Below, piece by piece: positions 14,301-24,206 of a DNA stretch of 35,774 nucleotides. Below the pieces are notes generated by a model. The model was not told where the DNA came from, searched no databases, and saw nothing but the letters and a program-made list of their open reading frames with translations. Positions within the stretch are counted from its first letter, which is position 1. Each line of letters opens with the position of its first letter. Origin of the DNA: a virus; IMG/VR virus record IMGVR_UViG_3300046683_000413, positions 1 to 35,774 of that record. One strand, written 5' to 3'. The position numbers and the translations under genes are program-made.

Positions 14301-16383
14301 GTGCTGCCGCGGCGTCATCAGCATCCCACCCTTCAATGTGTCCAACGGTGACGTGCTGGTCTTGGGTGTCTTTTTCATACTGGTTGGCATGCTCCATTAG
14401 GGCCCGCTCATAAGCCACATCTGGATCGGAAACGCCCTCCTTCTCCATGATCTCGACAGTACGATCATATATTTTAGGGTCTATCGCGCCAAGTCCGGCA
14501 TCATGAGAAAAACCGTCAACGGCACGTTGGATTGCAACGCGGTTAAGCTCAGCCGCGCGCCCACGCTCGCCTGCGGTCGTCGTGCCTTCGCTGCCTACCC
14601 GATACTGTCTGGCTCCGCGGGCCTCTTTGTCGATCAAATCCAGCAGATCAGAGGTGGTCGTCTTGGCCACTCGGCCTTCGAAGTCGCTGGCGTCGTTGAG
14701 ATATCTGCCTTCGCGTGTGGCCTTGAGCCACGCCTGATCGAGCGACATGCCGTTCTGACGCAGCAAGTTGCCAAATCCGGGGATCAGACGGTTTTCCCCC
14801 CCGAATATGTCCTTCAACTCCGGAATGTCTTTCTGTAGGCCGCCATTGTGCGCCAGATACTCGAGCAGGCTGTAGAGCTGCTCGTTCTTGGCGCGTGGCC
14901 CCCGCACGGCGGCTGGCGGCTGGACCGGCGGTGCAGGCTCTTGTGTCTCTACCGGTGCAGCCGGGCGCGCTGGCGGCTCGCCGGGCGCGGGCGCAAACTC
15001 TTCGTCGGCGGGTCGCGCCATCCCGGCACCCTTGGCGGCCCGGTTCATGCCCACCATCGCTTGACCGAGATTGGGGTGCTCACTGAGAACGTCGCCCCCG
15101 CGCTTGACCACCCAGCCGGGCTTGGCGTCGTCCTTCTCGATATAAATATCGCCTACCCGCCGGGACGCAGGGATGTTCGCGGGTACCGGCTGCGGTTGGG
15201 CGGCGGGAGGCGGTTCGGCTGGCGGCTCCTCCGGCCGCAGCGGACGTGCCTGCTCCTCGGCGTTGGGCACCCGCGGGAAGTCGCGGGTGACCGCTTCCTC
15301 CCAGGGCCCGGCCGGTGCGGCTTGCTGCTCAGGCGGTGCCTCAGGCTGCACCTTGGCGTCGATCGCCGCCTTGAGCGTGGGGTCCACACCCGGTTCTGCG
15401 GCAGCGGCAGGAGGCTCTTCGTCTACAGGCGCCTTGCCGTAGTCCTCCGCGCCGCCTCTGTCCCCAGCCGGAGCCGTGGTCTCGGGCGTGGCTGCGGCAG
15501 CGCCACCCTCTCCCGGCGTTCCGGCTGCGGGCGGCGGCTGCTCCTTGGCGGTGCCGGCCGCCGCGTCGGATCCCGGGCTGCCGTGTGGCGTGCCGCTGAT
15601 CCGCGCTCCCAGCCTGGCGCCTGCCGCTTCGGCCGGGTTGAGGAAGGCACGCTGCTGTGGGAAGGCCGCGCCCACGCCCGCGCTCAACGCAATCGCCGCA
15701 GGGTCGATCGGCTGGCCCTGACCGTATTCGGACCCTGCTTCGGTGATGCCCGCCAGACCCCCGGAGAACGCCCGCTGTCCAAGCGTTGCGATCCTGGCGC
15801 CAGTGCCGAAGGGAACCACAGCCGGAAGCACGCTGCCTAATAGCGCCGATTTGGGGTTGGTCTGGGCGTTGGCGGTCCGCAGCAGATCGTCGTCGAGACC
15901 CAGCGCCTTGGCGCCTATGTCCTGCGCCTTGCCTGCCGCATAGCCGGCGATGCCGCCAGTCACGATACCGGCAGCTCCACCGATCAGCGTGCCACCAAGG
16001 GTGCCTAGACCAGGCAGTCCCAGGGTTCCCGCCGCTGCCCCATAACCGCCCATAGTGGCAGCGCCAGTCGCCGCGCCCGCAACCATGGGACCAACGCCGT
16101 GAGCGAACTCACGCAGCGCCGTCCAGAACGGACTCTCAGCCTTCGGTTGCTGTTGTTGATCCGGCTGTTGTTGCCTGGTGCGAAACGCCGCCCATTCGTC
16201 GCCAGCCGCGCGGGATGTCTGCGGCTGACGGAACGCTGCCCATTCGTCGGTCGGTCTGGAGGGCTGCGTCGCAGGCTGCGTGCGGAATGCAGACCAGTCG
16301 TCTGCTCCGGCGTCCGCTACCTGTGACGGCTGTTCCGACTGAACGTCATCATCGGGTTCATCGTCGTCGTCATCTTCGGCCAT
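11302..16383 (-). CDS. Giant virion or ejection-type polyvalent protein (1693 aa)
   Basis: Largest gene of the window. The N-terminus is acidic, then three copies of a W-x-A-F-R motif ([24 protein letters not shown]). Residues about 90-260 are glycine/alanine-rich and hydrophobic ([20 protein letters not shown]), as in injected inner-core proteins. A long Pro/Ala-rich linker follows, with a polyglutamine run encoded at 13838-13870. The C-terminal half is helical ([33 protein letters not shown]) and may cross membranes. No peptidoglycan hydrolase motif is evident. Length, position in the tail/ejection block and TGATG coupling to the previous gene suggest an internal virion protein delivered with the DNA, like T7 gp16 or phage polyvalent proteins; the homology itself is not established. 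Confidence 0.6.
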   Translation of the reverse strand: MAEDDDDDEPDDDVQSEQPSQVADAGADDWSAFRTQPATQPSRPTDEWAAFRQPQTSRAAGDEWAAFRTRQQQPDQQQQPKAESPFWTALREFAHGVGPMVAGAATGAATMGGYGAAAGTLGLPGLGTLGGTLIGGAAGIVTGGIAGYAAGKAQDIGAKALGLDDDLLRTANAQTNPKSALLGSVLPAVVPFGTGARIATLGQRAFSGGLAGITEAGSEYGQGQPIDPAAIALSAGVGAAFPQQRAFLNPAEAAGARLGARISGTPHGSPGSDAAAGTAKEQPPPAAGTPGEGGAAAATPETTAPAGDRGGAEDYGKAPVDEEPPAAAAEPGVDPTLKAAIDAKVQPEAPPEQQAAPAGPWEEAVTRDFPRVPNAEEQARPLRPEEPPAEPPPAAQPQPVPANIPASRRVGDIYIEKDDAKPGWVVKRGGDVLSEHPNLGQAMVGMNRAAKGAGMARPADEEFAPAPGEPPARPAAPVETQEPAPPVQPPAAVRGPRAKNEQLYSLLEYLAHNGGLQKDIPELKDIFGGENRLIPGFGNLLRQNGMSLDQAWLKATREGRYLNDASDFEGRVAKTTTSDLLDLIDKEARGARQYRVGSEGTTTAGERGRAAELNRVAIQRAVDGFSHDAGLGAIDPKIYDRTVEIMEKEGVSDPDVAYERALMEHANQYEKDTQDQHVTVGHIEGWDADDAAAARGDGRGVREAAAGPEPAGPPAPPDAGEAPRGTVEMGAEGKPQGVIPGAERIGAAELAQRQADQRLKPTAPQRPADEGLFGDTHLQENLFTGGRNELLQQRVNTAADVPNTAAHLRETAAMYRAQGQEGRARQLEQGADAIERSQQQQQQQQQRQQPPRQPPGGTPPTGAPPPLGGTPPTQRPAPTPPARFPFLSKLLRTWQETFQPETISSNALRAEPVFAKMKSAQSGEHDRIFHETQEGEARWNKIPEADRFSFLSDVENGRTVKPEVKADAQHIRRMLDETDKLEKQWGSKAAYRDDYFPHEWEAPRPGQPPLMEYLTQTLGQTGFQKARTIDLIEQGLAGGYKLKNTNPYAAVRSRLLAGADMRMTMEMLGGLEKMQLAGKVKNDAQAATLAKQGWQKVNAPDREQWLISPEIQPIWNNVVAQRGLWGNPGVAGDVFRGWMQFKSAWVPIKLAVSAFHPLHVAHINMSSNLARAADQAIAGDINGAIKSAKQAVTTTFRPAAEVGGKPISAKEVQNQWLLGENARTPEGKLAVQYMEEGGVIPRAPEQFRSAAEQRLSEAWQAGNPFKLAYYAPQELVRRIQAPIFDMWIPRVKIASYLNDAAALMKRRPDLVNNDEARGIALRALGKSTDNRYGEMFYNGLFWNKMTKDLGTGSLLSLGWNLGFAREFGGAAIEAATRPAGKFIPGMAPSAERQIIRDATNKIKFASIYMGTAAMIGGIMTKMFTGENPQDTNDYIFPRVGGLNPDGSPRRLTTMFYLREIPMLQKHVQEQGGGPGGMLGGAMSMLWNKTLFQPIRELVENRDYFGREVWDTNAPGYQKIAQAVRHTFGQQLSPMSVTGAEHAKETGGRPIETPLAYLGFGPAPAYAARTAIQNRIGYLYQNYVSPGAKPYQDDATTHDQQVARNQILLAKQNKDPQALSAARAAAIKAGMKPKSVAAIGKEAGDQYMFQRLPQQHQMAILNQAAPDEIPRYLPHASAATKRQWNAEHQAAAAP

Positions 16384-18404
16384 CAGGGTACTTGTCCCGG
16401 CGATCCGTCAGGTAGAGTTATCAGCGTGCCGCTCGGCAACTTACGTGCTTCCGCGATTGAGCCAACCTTGACTCGCGGTTGGCTACCTGCAGGCGCCCCC
16501 CCACCACCCGATTGGCGCTGAAGCTCCAGGGTGCGACGGACATGCTCATCCCGCAACGCCTTCTCGTCCGGCGTCAACGTATCTTCTCCTTGGGAATTTG
16601 CCTTGGTGTATATGCTCTTAATTAGATCTTGTTTTCCCTTGCTGAATGTATTCAGCGCAGCATCGGCAGATTTCTGCTGGTTGACCCGACGCGTCTCCTG
16701 AATTTTGTAGGCTTCGTTCGTGAACATTCGCTGCGCGTTTGGATCGCTGGTTTCTTTTGCCCGCCGCAGCAGATCCTGAACAGGGTCCGCAAGAACAGGA
16801 TTGTTCAATATTTCGCTTGCAGTACGCGCAGGCGCCTCACGCTGCCGCGCACCGAGAGGCGTCTCCATGACCTTTCCGGTCTTGGTGTCGGTAACGCGCA
16901 ACAGTCCCGTCTCGGACCCAGGACCGGTAAGACCGATACGCGCAGGAGCCACAGGAGCCACAGGAGCTGTAGGAGCAGCAGCGTAGCCGGTGCCCACGGT
17001 AGCATCGCCACTCGGAGCGACAGTGTCAGGGATTGCATTCTGCGCGCCCACGGGAGCGTTCAAGCTCGGGTTCTGCTCGGCGACTGCCCGCTGCACGGTT
17101 TCGGGGACAGTCAAGCCGGGATTTTGCTCGGCGACGCCTTGCAGCGTGCCGTCTACTTCCTGCGGAGACGCTGCATTGGCGCCGTTAATGTAATCAGCGA
17201 GACTTTTCTTGGTCGATCCCCACGCCCCGGATACAGCCCCGGATACGGCGCCTGGAACGTCAGCAGACTCCGGAGCATTCGCTTTGCTCCTCGCCCATTT
17301 TTCCTCGGCGGCCCTCTTCAGCAACGTAGCCATGGAGCTGTCGGCTGTAACGGGCTCGGGCGGTGAAGGAGGAGGCAACTGATGTAGATTGACACCCTGA
17401 TTATCATCAGGTGACTGAGTGATGACTTGATCGACAGGCTCTGCAGTATATTGCTGCCAATCATCACCGCCATCGACCTTGCCGCCGTTCGCGTATCCAC
17501 GCACCGGACCGCCACCTGCATAACCAGTCGGCGCCTGCTGTTGGCCGACCCGGTGCAATCCGAACATCTTGCGGGTATGCTGCAGCACCTGCCGCACCTT
17601 GTGGATCGGATCGGCGGGATGTTCCGGCACGCGCGGCTGTTTCTGACCGGAGGCGATAGCAAGGTTGTGCCCCACACTGTTGTCAATCACATGATCGAAG
17701 CTGGTCGCCGGACCCACCAGATAATGATGGAACTGCTGCGGCGTCATGACGTGCTGGCTATGCACGCCGGCACGCGAGCTGACCGTAGCGCCGACGTTGC
17801 CGTCGGGCGTGGGCTGCATCGACAGGCTCTTGCCGTCCGGCACCATGTCGTGGGCCTTGCCGGCGAGATGCGCGGCGGTCCTGATGTCGCCGTGGGCATG
17901 CGCGCCCTGTGCCATGCCAATCATAGCGTCGTAGCGCTTGCGCAGTCCGGCCAGAAGGGCGGCGCGCCTGTTCATGTCGGCACTGGGCTGAACAGCCCCA
18001 CCAGCCGCATAGCCTGCCGAAGCATCAAGCAACCCTTGCTCGGGCGTTAAATAATCCCACTTCGGCGCCGTCGTTGGATACACCGTGTCGTCATCTTGCT
18101 CGGCGTCCTCGACAGGGCCACCGCGCGCATAACCTAAATTTGTTGGGCCAAATCCTGCATTGGTGCCAAAGTCTGAATTGGTTTGGTTAAACCCAGGTTT
18201 TGGCGCCTGTCTGCGCACAGTTCGTGGCCTTGAACCCGCGCTACGGCCTACTACACCAGTGTTTACACTGCCTTCACCTGTATCGGGCTCCATGCCTGGT
18301 TCCGTATCTGGCTCCATGCCAGGTTCGTTATCCGGCTCCGTACCGGGCTCCATGCCAGGCAGGACGTTATTCGCGTAGCCGGGCTTCAATCTTGCTCTAG
18401 CCAT
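16383..18404 (-). CDS. Virion-associated repeat protein with YAxGG motifs (673 aa)
   Basis: 673 aa. The N-terminus has tandem acidic octapeptide-like repeats of the type PGMEPDTE. Four copies of GYA-x-GG follow (YARGGPV, YAAGGAV, YAGGGPV, YANGGKV) within the first half. The middle is helical with histidines (MTPQQFHHYLVGP), and the rest is Pro/Ala-rich with predicted helices to the end. No enzyme motif. Coupled by TGATG overlaps on both sides to the 354-aa and 1693-aa genes, so these three probably form one ejection or inner-virion set. The function is an inference. Confidence 0.6.
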   Translation of the reverse strand: MARARLKPGYANNVLPGMEPGTEPDNEPGMEPDTEPGMEPDTGEGSVNTGVVGRSAGSRPRTVRRQAPKPGFNQTNSDFGTNAGFGPTNLGYARGGPVEDAEQDDDTVYPTTAPKWDYLTPEQGLLDASAGYAAGGAVQPSADMNRRAALLAGLRKRYDAMIGMAQGAHAHGDIRTAAHLAGKAHDMVPDGKSLSMQPTPDGNVGATVSSRAGVHSQHVMTPQQFHHYLVGPATSFDHVIDNSVGHNLAIASGQKQPRVPEHPADPIHKVRQVLQHTRKMFGLHRVGQQQAPTGYAGGGPVRGYANGGKVDGGDDWQQYTAEPVDQVITQSPDDNQGVNLHQLPPPSPPEPVTADSSMATLLKRAAEEKWARSKANAPESADVPGAVSGAVSGAWGSTKKSLADYINGANAASPQEVDGTLQGVAEQNPGLTVPETVQRAVAEQNPSLNAPVGAQNAIPDTVAPSGDATVGTGYAAAPTAPVAPVAPARIGLTGPGSETGLLRVTDTKTGKVMETPLGARQREAPARTASEILNNPVLADPVQDLLRRAKETSDPNAQRMFTNEAYKIQETRRVNQQKSADAALNTFSKGKQDLIKSIYTKANSQGEDTLTPDEKALRDEHVRRTLELQRQSGGGGAPAGSQPRVKVGSIAEARKLPSGTLITLPDGSPGQVP

Positions 18405-19468
18405 CAGCTTGCTCCATAACCGACTTGAGCGCCGTCACTGCCTGCCGTTGCACGAGCTTTACGTGCTTGTGCCATAAGTTTATAGAAGTGGGCTTGGCCA
18501 AGCCATTGAGTTACATCGCGAGGCACAACAAATTCCCCGGCATTAAGCCGGGCGCTCACGTCGTCAACTTGTTGTCCATTGGACGGACTGTCAGTATACG
18601 AAACATCGCCACCAGGCTGATACCCGATCGAGTTATCCGGCACCGCGCCACCTGCCGCCATTGCGGTATGGTAAAAAATACCTGTACCGGTATCCAGTCG
18701 GTTACTGTAGCTGCCGCCACCGCTGCCGCCGCTGCCGCCGCTCATGCCGAAGCTGGACCCAGACGACGCCGAGGAGCCAGACGATTCCTGTCCCAACGGC
18801 GCGTATTTCAAACTACTGGCGGTCCCAAGCAGCGCGTTCGCCGCATTGGCCGCGCCATAACCGGTATTGACGTTCTGCAAGCTGGACGCAATCGCCTGGT
18901 TCTGCATGGCGTTTCCGGTGGCAACGTCGGCCATGCGCTGCTGGTTACCGGCGCCCGCTGCACTAGCGCCTGCCTGTACTCGCGCAGCTTGATCCAGCCC
19001 GGCATAGCGTCCAGCCGAAGGATCGATGCCATAGCTCTGCAGATCGCTGAGCGCGCTCTGCCGGCCGGCCTCGGACGCCTGCTGCACCCCTGCCTCGGCC
19101 TGTCCCATGTCGACCGCTTGCCGTTGCGGCGACGCATATGACAAGGCATTGCGCATCATGCTGTCGATGTTGCCCTGGTTCTTGTTGTATTGATCCATGC
19201 CCCATTGATAGACCTGCGGGGCCATGTTCTGAGCTTGTTTGGCAATGCTCTCCAGGATCGGTGTTTCGGAATAATCGGGGATGAACGACATGCTCTGTTG
19301 AGCGCTTTGCGCCTGATTGGCGCTGGTGTTCATGCCAAGCCCACCGAGACCATACATCTTCGCTTGTAGCGCGCTCTGCAGCAAAGGCGACATGCCGGAT
19401 GGGTAACCAGGAATTTGCCCGCCAACAGGCTCCGCAGCCTGCAGTAGTTCATTAGGATCAAAAGCCAT
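18404..19468 (-). CDS. Virion protein with C-terminal LNAGEFVVP motif
   Basis: 354 aa. The Gln/Ala/Ser-rich N-terminal two thirds is helical (SALQAKMYGLGGLGM; QAGASAAGAGNQQRMADVAT), then a serine/glycine linker and a C-terminal module VDDVSARLNAGEFVVPRDVT followed by WLGQAHFYKL. This module is common at the end of phage tail or internal virion proteins and is thought to be a structural or packaging element. MAAGGAV near residue 270 is another copy of the shared YAxGG-type motif. AGGAG lies eight bases before ATG 19468. Confidence 0.6.
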   Translation of the reverse strand: MAFDPNELLQAAEPVGGQIPGYPSGMSPLLQSALQAKMYGLGGLGMNTSANQAQSAQQSMSFIPDYSETPILESIAKQAQNMAPQVYQWGMDQYNKNQGNIDSMMRNALSYASPQRQAVDMGQAEAGVQQASEAGRQSALSDLQSYGIDPSAGRYAGLDQAARVQAGASAAGAGNQQRMADVATGNAMQNQAIASSLQNVNTGYGAANAANALLGTASSLKYAPLGQESSGSSASSGSSFGMSGGSGGSGGGSYSNRLDTGTGIFYHTAMAAGGAVPDNSIGYQPGGDVSYTDSPSNGQQVDDVSARLNAGEFVVPRDVTQWLGQAHFYKLMAQARKARATAGSDGAQVGYGAS

Positions 19469-19471
19469 CGA

Positions 19472-20788
19472 TCAACTCCTGATTTTAAGCCTTGGCCGCG
19501 ACCGGCTAACAGCCGTCGCGGTTGGATCATCCGGCACCCCGTGCAAGCTGGGGTCCGGCTTGTAGGGCTCGATCAATCCGGTTGGACTGAAGTGTCCAAC
19601 AAACCCGGTATTACGACCGGCAATCCAGTCCTTCGTCCCGTGCAACAGAATTTCCGGCGACCTGCCCAATATAGCGTGCGTCTTCTCTGGAGACTCTGGC
19701 TCTCCCGAAGCGGTGACGAAAGCACGGCGGATTTCCGTATTGCCGGTATCCAACGTAAGACCGGTAAAAATCTGCAGTTCCGCCATGATGGCGTGCTTGT
19801 TGCTAACTGTACCACGGGATTGGGTAAGTATTTCCGAACTACCGGGAACCCACAATGGGCTGGCCGGAATGGGCCCGTAGCCCATGGAAGCTGTCGCCGC
19901 GCTTCCAAACTGGCCGGTATAAGGTGATCGCTGATCGGGGTCGTAAATCAGACTGGCTATGTGCATGATTTGGCTGCAAGCAACCACATTCGGGTCGCCC
20001 ATCCCATCGTGTATTCCTATCCACGATGCCGGTAAATCCGGCCCACTCTTGTTTGCGTCATCGAATGCACAAAAGAACGTGCTGGTGGTAGATACTCTCC
20101 CGGCGTAAGGCTGATTTGCAAAAAAATCGTTCACCGTCATGCTATGGCTTGACTCCGCGCCCAACCCCCACGAAATCAGCAAATGATGCCATTGATCAGG
20201 CGCGACATCGACACTGCCGCCAAACGGACCGTGCTGACCAGCATGGGAATTACCTACGGCGCCTTCCTGCATCCCGTCGTCCGTGTAGGACGCATCGGAA
20301 ACCACCGGTACCACAGCTATAAAACCGGAACCCGGCGCGATCTCGATCGGCGGATAGGCGCAAGAAAACCCTGGGCCAATGTTACCGCTTGAATTGACGC
20401 ACGACACCCCATTATTTGGTTGAATGTGAACATACAAACTTGGGGATTGCCCCGGCCTACATTGAACCCCTATGCACGATTGTTGAACCGGACAACGGTG
20501 TGACCCGCTGACGTAAGCTAGACTATCGGTAAACGGATGGTCAGGTACACCTGGATTAGGGCACGATACTTCCGGAGTTTCGAACTCCCAAATAGTAGCT
20601 GTTTGTTGCGTGCCGAACATGATAAGCGGAACAACGAAGGCCATCACTTCGCAATCTTCACTAGACGTCAGTAGCGAAGCATCACGATCCTGCACAGCGA
20701 ACACCGCATCGGATGGCAGCAAGAACCACAACGAAATAGTGGCCTTGTTCATACTCAAATCTGACATATCGCCAGTCAGATAGCTCAT
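19472..20788 (-). CDS. LamG-like virion protein
   Basis: 438 aa. The alternating strands with ATISLWFLLPSDAVFAV, WHHLLISWGLG and FFCAFDD fit a concanavalin-like (LamG) beta-sandwich, which in phages decorates tails or binds glycans. The central loop holds an unusual run of cysteines (VSCPNPGV, HRCPVQQSCIG, GVSCVNSSG), which could form disulfides in a released particle. The start overlaps the stop of the 60-aa gene (TGATG). Family assignment is by pattern. Confidence 0.5.
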   Translation of the reverse strand: MSYLTGDMSDLSMNKATISLWFLLPSDAVFAVQDRDASLLTSSEDCEVMAFVVPLIMFGTQQTATIWEFETPEVSCPNPGVPDHPFTDSLAYVSGSHRCPVQQSCIGVQCRPGQSPSLYVHIQPNNGVSCVNSSGNIGPGFSCAYPPIEIAPGSGFIAVVPVVSDASYTDDGMQEGAVGNSHAGQHGPFGGSVDVAPDQWHHLLISWGLGAESSHSMTVNDFFANQPYAGRVSTTSTFFCAFDDANKSGPDLPASWIGIHDGMGDPNVVACSQIMHIASLIYDPDQRSPYTGQFGSAATASMGYGPIPASPLWVPGSSEILTQSRGTVSNKHAIMAELQIFTGLTLDTGNTEIRRAFVTASGEPESPEKTHAILGRSPEILLHGTKDWIAGRNTGFVGHFSPTGLIEPYKPDPSLHGVPDDPTATAVSRSRPRLKIRS

Positions 20789-20970
20789 CAGTCCTCCCCG
20801 TCGAAAAATTCCACCGCAAGCCCGAATTTATCTTTGTCTTTGTCCACCGGCTCGCGCCAATGCACGCCGACGATACGCTGAAAGAAATCCTCCCCATAGG
20901 CTGGCAATTTGCCGCCGCCTTCCGCGTACATGTATGGGTTTGGCCCAGGCATCAGTAATTCCACTGCCAC
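20788..20970 (-). CDS. Small virion-operon protein
   Basis: 60 aa with MYAEGGGKLPAYGEDFF in the middle, a relaxed version of the YAxGG motif. It overlaps its neighbours at both ends. No other clue to function. Confidence 0.55.
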   Translation of the reverse strand: MAVELLMPGPNPYMYAEGGGKLPAYGEDFFQRIVGVHWREPVDKDKDKFGLAVEFFDGED

Positions 20971-21287
20971 AAGCCGTTGGTCAGTTGATCCTGGAACGTC
21001 AGTTGCGCTATGCGTTCGACGTCAACCCACTGCTGATCATCGTTGGGATTGAAAATCCGCACAGGCGTCACAACGCGGTTTACTTCCTGCCATTGCGGAA
21101 TGCCGGTGGGATTGAGTATGTAAATGATCTGATTGATGGCGCGAATGGCCGACGGCAGGTCGACCGGACGCGGTATGGCCACCGACGCACGCTGTGCCGC
21201 AGGCGTCTGTGAACGTGACGTAGGGCAGACGGGAGCCAAGCTTCCGTTCGCGAACGTCATGGGTCTGAGAGGTCTGTTCATCTGCAT
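20952..21287 (-). CDS. Small virion-operon protein
   Basis: 111 aa when started at ATG 21287, which has AGGAG just upstream (TTTAGCAGGAGA, also found before the propeller gene). The C-terminal half (IRAINQIIYILN, TPVRIFNPNDDQQWVDVER) looks like a small beta-rich structural unit seen in phage tail clusters. Function unknown. Confidence 0.55.
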   Translation of the reverse strand: MQMNRPLRPMTFANGSLAPVCPTSRSQTPAAQRASVAIPRPVDLPSAIRAINQIIYILNPTGIPQWQEVNRVVTPVRIFNPNDDQQWVDVERIAQLTFQDQLTNGLWQWNY

Positions 21288-21295
21288 GTCTCCTG

Positions 21296-23560
21296 CTAAA
21301 TCGTCCCCAGCTCTTTGACCGACGTCGCAACTTGCCAATTACTGACCTGAACGCGGCCCTCAATTTCGAACTGCCAAGCCTCGACCTTCTCGCCGGAGTA
21401 AATGCGCAACAACTCGCCGCTCCTGCGCAGCTCGCGTGTCGTGTAAAGCTCGTCATCTGCATAAACCCGCACGATCCCGTACTGATCAGGAGCCAGCACC
21501 GGCTGTGGGTCGCTGGTATCCCGGTCGCCCTGTGCCGGCGTAGTCTCCGGAACAGTGAACCATAGTTTCATAGCAGCAAAATTCTTCGCGCTCATTTGTT
21601 GGTAAATCTTGGACCGCCACTTGTACGGTACGATGACCGGGTTCAAATCCGTGAAATCGTAAAACCAAATACCACCGTCCTGCACCAAAAGACCGACGCC
21701 GGTCCACGGATCAAGCAGCACGTTGTCGATATCGAACCCGTTGGGCGAGTTCAGCTGCGAGAACCCAAGCCTGTGGCCACCAGGCTGGGGCCATACGGTG
21801 AAGGAAGTCTGGTCCTGCGCCGACAGCTCGACCGTATATCCGTCACGCGCAAACGAAACATCGGCGCCGGCTACCGTTCCAAACGCGAAGTAAGACGTCG
21901 CATGCTTGATCGCCCGCACATGCTGCTGCGGCGTAAGTGCCTGCCAACGCTCGCGCGTAATCCAACCTTCGGTGACATTGGCGCCGGCTCCCGATTGGCT
22001 GATCTGAATCAAGCCGTTCTGACTTACATACAGCACTGTCGTGTCGGTGGAGACGATCGACCCCCTGTGCAGGCACGGCTCCGGCAGGTTGACCTTGATC
22101 ATCGACATGGAAGCCGGGTTGACGCCGGTGATGACATACGGCGTGCTCTGCGTGCAGACCACGATCGCCTGCCCGCACACACCAATCCCAACGATGGGAA
22201 ACTCGGTCGTCAACACGTAGTTGGGCGGCCAAGCATGCGGACGATAGGGCTCGGAAAACCAAATTTCGTTGTCTTTCCAGCCAATCGCGATGCCGTTGGG
22301 AAACACCACGAACCCCTGCAAATCGACTGGTGGCCCAAACCAATAAAGCGACTCCAGCTGTGAATTGAGCGCCACAGTAGCGTCGTCGATGGTGTCGACA
22401 TAGACCGCCTGGGTCACCGGGATTTCCGCAACCAGAAAATAAGTGCCCTGCCCAGACAGGTTGGTGATGGACCGATAGATGCGGGTATGAGTGATGTTGC
22501 GATCCACTCCCATGTCGGCAGGTGTCGGCGTAAACAGGCTTACGGTCCAGGTCGCATTCGACCAGCCGTTGACGACCGACGGATCGGAAGGCGGACCTTC
22601 CTCGCCATAAGCCGTCACCCAGGTGTAGACATAAGCCCTGGCTGTGAAGACCGACGCCCCCAGCAAGTCGCCCCACATCTGCCAGACCGGGCCCCCGCCC
22701 GTCGTCGACACAGGATCGGGCGGTCCGTTGGAATAGGTATTGATGGATGTGCGTCCGTTGCTGACGCGCGTATCCGCAATCGACAAATAGAACGGATTGT
22801 CGTGTGCAATCCCCACCCAATATGTCGTATTTGAAATGACGCTGACGCCGTTTGTAATCCCACTGCTGGCCGCAACTCCAGATGAAATGCCGGTGACCTG
22901 ATTGCCAACACCCAGCAATTGATCCGGCGCACCGTTGAGATCGCTGTAGACCACAGCCTGGTAATTCAACGCCCCGTCGGTGGACGCCGGCATGAAACTG
23001 ACGCTCTGAACCAGCATGCTGCCGTCAGGGACGATTGGGGTCAGAAAAATATCGTTGCCGGGCCGATAGTTGGTCAGACCAGCGGCGGCAGGCAGCACCG
23101 TCACATTGCCCACCTGGCTCGTGTCGCCACCGCCATCCACCGTCACACCAGGCGGGCACCCAGATGCCGGCACTCCCAACAGCCAGGCCGGATCACCGTT
23201 GAGAATACGATCGTAGGTGTTGTACTTCGGCGGCGTGGAAGGCGAAGACCAGTAATAGCGTTGGAAACTATCGTCTACCACGGGCGAACGAATAACGCGC
23301 GTGTCGGCATCCTCTGCCTCAAACCAAAAGCCATCGTTTGCAGTAATGGATGTGTTATTCGTCGCTCTATTGGGGATTCTATAAGCGTATTTTGAAGCAC
23401 TATTTTTTAACGTATAGAGTAATTTCGGTTGGCGCCAGCCCTGCAACTCGCCGGAAAAGAGGTAGGCGTTTAGAGAGTATGCGCTTTGGCCATCGGGGAG
23501 TAATCGGTCCGACCAAGCCGGGAGCATTCCGCCGAAACGATCCAACTTTATTGCAGACAA
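21296..23560 (-). CDS. Beta-propeller-like tail protein (754 aa)
   Basis: 754 aa made of beta repeats. Sections such as YTWVTAYGEEGPPSDPS, THTRIYRSITN, NGIAIGWKDNEIWFSEPYRP, FPIVGIGVCGQAIVV and STPYVITGVNP form a pattern common to podovirus tail or nozzle-type proteins with a propeller. It probably shapes the tail tube or its tip. Translation starts at a TTG (23560) behind AGGAG. A relic that looks like an older ATG start for the same N-terminus (MSAIK) lies at 24204, on the far side of the HNH endonuclease gene, so an insertion may have displaced the original start. Confidence 0.6.
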   Translation of the reverse strand: MSAIKLDRFGGMLPAWSDRLLPDGQSAYSLNAYLFSGELQGWRQPKLLYTLKNSASKYAYRIPNRATNNTSITANDGFWFEAEDADTRVIRSPVVDDSFQRYYWSSPSTPPKYNTYDRILNGDPAWLLGVPASGCPPGVTVDGGGDTSQVGNVTVLPAAAGLTNYRPGNDIFLTPIVPDGSMLVQSVSFMPASTDGALNYQAVVYSDLNGAPDQLLGVGNQVTGISSGVAASSGITNGVSVISNTTYWVGIAHDNPFYLSIADTRVSNGRTSINTYSNGPPDPVSTTGGGPVWQMWGDLLGASVFTARAYVYTWVTAYGEEGPPSDPSVVNGWSNATWTVSLFTPTPADMGVDRNITHTRIYRSITNLSGQGTYFLVAEIPVTQAVYVDTIDDATVALNSQLESLYWFGPPVDLQGFVVFPNGIAIGWKDNEIWFSEPYRPHAWPPNYVLTTEFPIVGIGVCGQAIVVCTQSTPYVITGVNPASMSMIKVNLPEPCLHRGSIVSTDTTVLYVSQNGLIQISQSGAGANVTEGWITRERWQALTPQQHVRAIKHATSYFAFGTVAGADVSFARDGYTVELSAQDQTSFTVWPQPGGHRLGFSQLNSPNGFDIDNVLLDPWTGVGLLVQDGGIWFYDFTDLNPVIVPYKWRSKIYQQMSAKNFAAMKLWFTVPETTPAQGDRDTSDPQPVLAPDQYGIVRVYADDELYTTRELRRSGELLRIYSGEKVEAWQFEIEGRVQVSNWQVATSVKELGTI

Positions 23561-23584
23561 CCTGCTCTCCTGCTAAAGTGCGCA

Positions 23585-23613
23585 GCGAGGTGGCGCTATC
23601 AACGCCATCTCGC
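23585..23613. promoter_or_regulatory. 11-bp stem-loop upstream of the HNH gene
   Basis: 23585-23595 pairs with 23603-23613 (one G-T pair, seven-base loop). It lies in the 5' region of the rightward endonuclease gene and, on the other strand, upstream of the TTG start of the propeller gene. Stem-loops before homing endonuclease genes are known to limit their translation; that role here is inferred. Confidence 0.45.
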
Positions 23614-23644
23614 CACTTGACCCTCGAACCGTAGGAGCGGATCG

Positions 23645-24151
23645 ATGCCCAAAGCGATTGATATCACAGGGCAGCGTGTTGGTCGCCTGGTTGCTATCCA
23701 ACCAACCCGCAAACGTGCCCACGGTAAAGTGCTGTGGCTTTGCCTTTGTGAATGTGGGAAACGTACACTTGTACCTGCAGGTGCCTTTCGACGTGGTAGA
23801 ATACACGCCTGCAAACATCACAAAAGCGGAACGAATAACCCTAACTATCGACACGGCTTTGCTGACAGTAAAAATCAAAAAGCGCATCCGCTCTATGAAG
23901 CTTGGTGTCAAATGCACCAACGCTGCCGAAATCCGTCGCACCCACGATTTAAAGACTATGGAGGGCGAGGTATTAACGTATACAAACGATGGAACAACTT
24001 CGCTGCATATCTTGCTTATGTTGGAGAACGTCCTCATCCTAGCCTCTCATTAGACCGTATCGATAACAATAAAGGCTATTTTCCTGGAAACGTTCGCTGG
24101 GCTACTAGCAAAGAACAACGAGCTAACAGTCGCTCTCCACGTAAAAAATAG
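23645..24151 (+). CDS. Free-standing HNH homing endonuclease
   Basis: 168 aa. The N-terminal part (GQRVGRLVAIQP, WLCLCECGKR, HACKHHK) is the cysteine-rich DNA-binding section usual in this phage family. The C-terminal part carries the nuclease core: NPRFKDYGGRGI-like FKDYGGRGINV, W-N-F, then LSLDRIDNNKGYFPGNVRWA and EQRANSR. The DRIDNN and NVRWAT elements are the HNH signature. It cuts a target lacking the gene and is copied in. It is on the opposite strand to all its neighbours, more AT-rich than they are, and interrupts a tightly packed late operon. Start chosen at 23645 behind AGGAGCG. Confidence 0.85.
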   Translation: MPKAIDITGQRVGRLVAIQPTRKRAHGKVLWLCLCECGKRTLVPAGAFRRGRIHACKHHKSGTNNPNYRHGFADSKNQKAHPLYEAWCQMHQRCRNPSHPRFKDYGGRGINVYKRWNNFAAYLAYVGERPHPSLSLDRIDNNKGYFPGNVRWATSKEQRANSRSPRKK

Positions 24152-24162
24152 CCGTCATTTTC

Positions 24163-24204
24163 TCACGCCAACTGTTGCCACTTGTCCGTCTTAATTGCAG
24201 ACAT
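24163..24204 (-). pseudogene. Relic start of the propeller gene
   Basis: Leftward ATG 24204 opens MSAIK and then TDKWQQLA and a stop. The first 15 bases match the present start of the 754-aa propeller gene at 23560-23546 at 13 of 15 positions. It looks like the original start region cut off when the HNH gene entered. A short chance frame is the alternative. Confidence 0.45.
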
Positions 24205-24206
24205 AG

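Noticed and set aside
13445-15840. Several rightward frames of 200-330 codons opposite the 1693-aa gene
   Set aside because: The leftward frame is continuous, has a coupled start and shows protein-like domains; the rightward ones are GC-rich antisense shadows.
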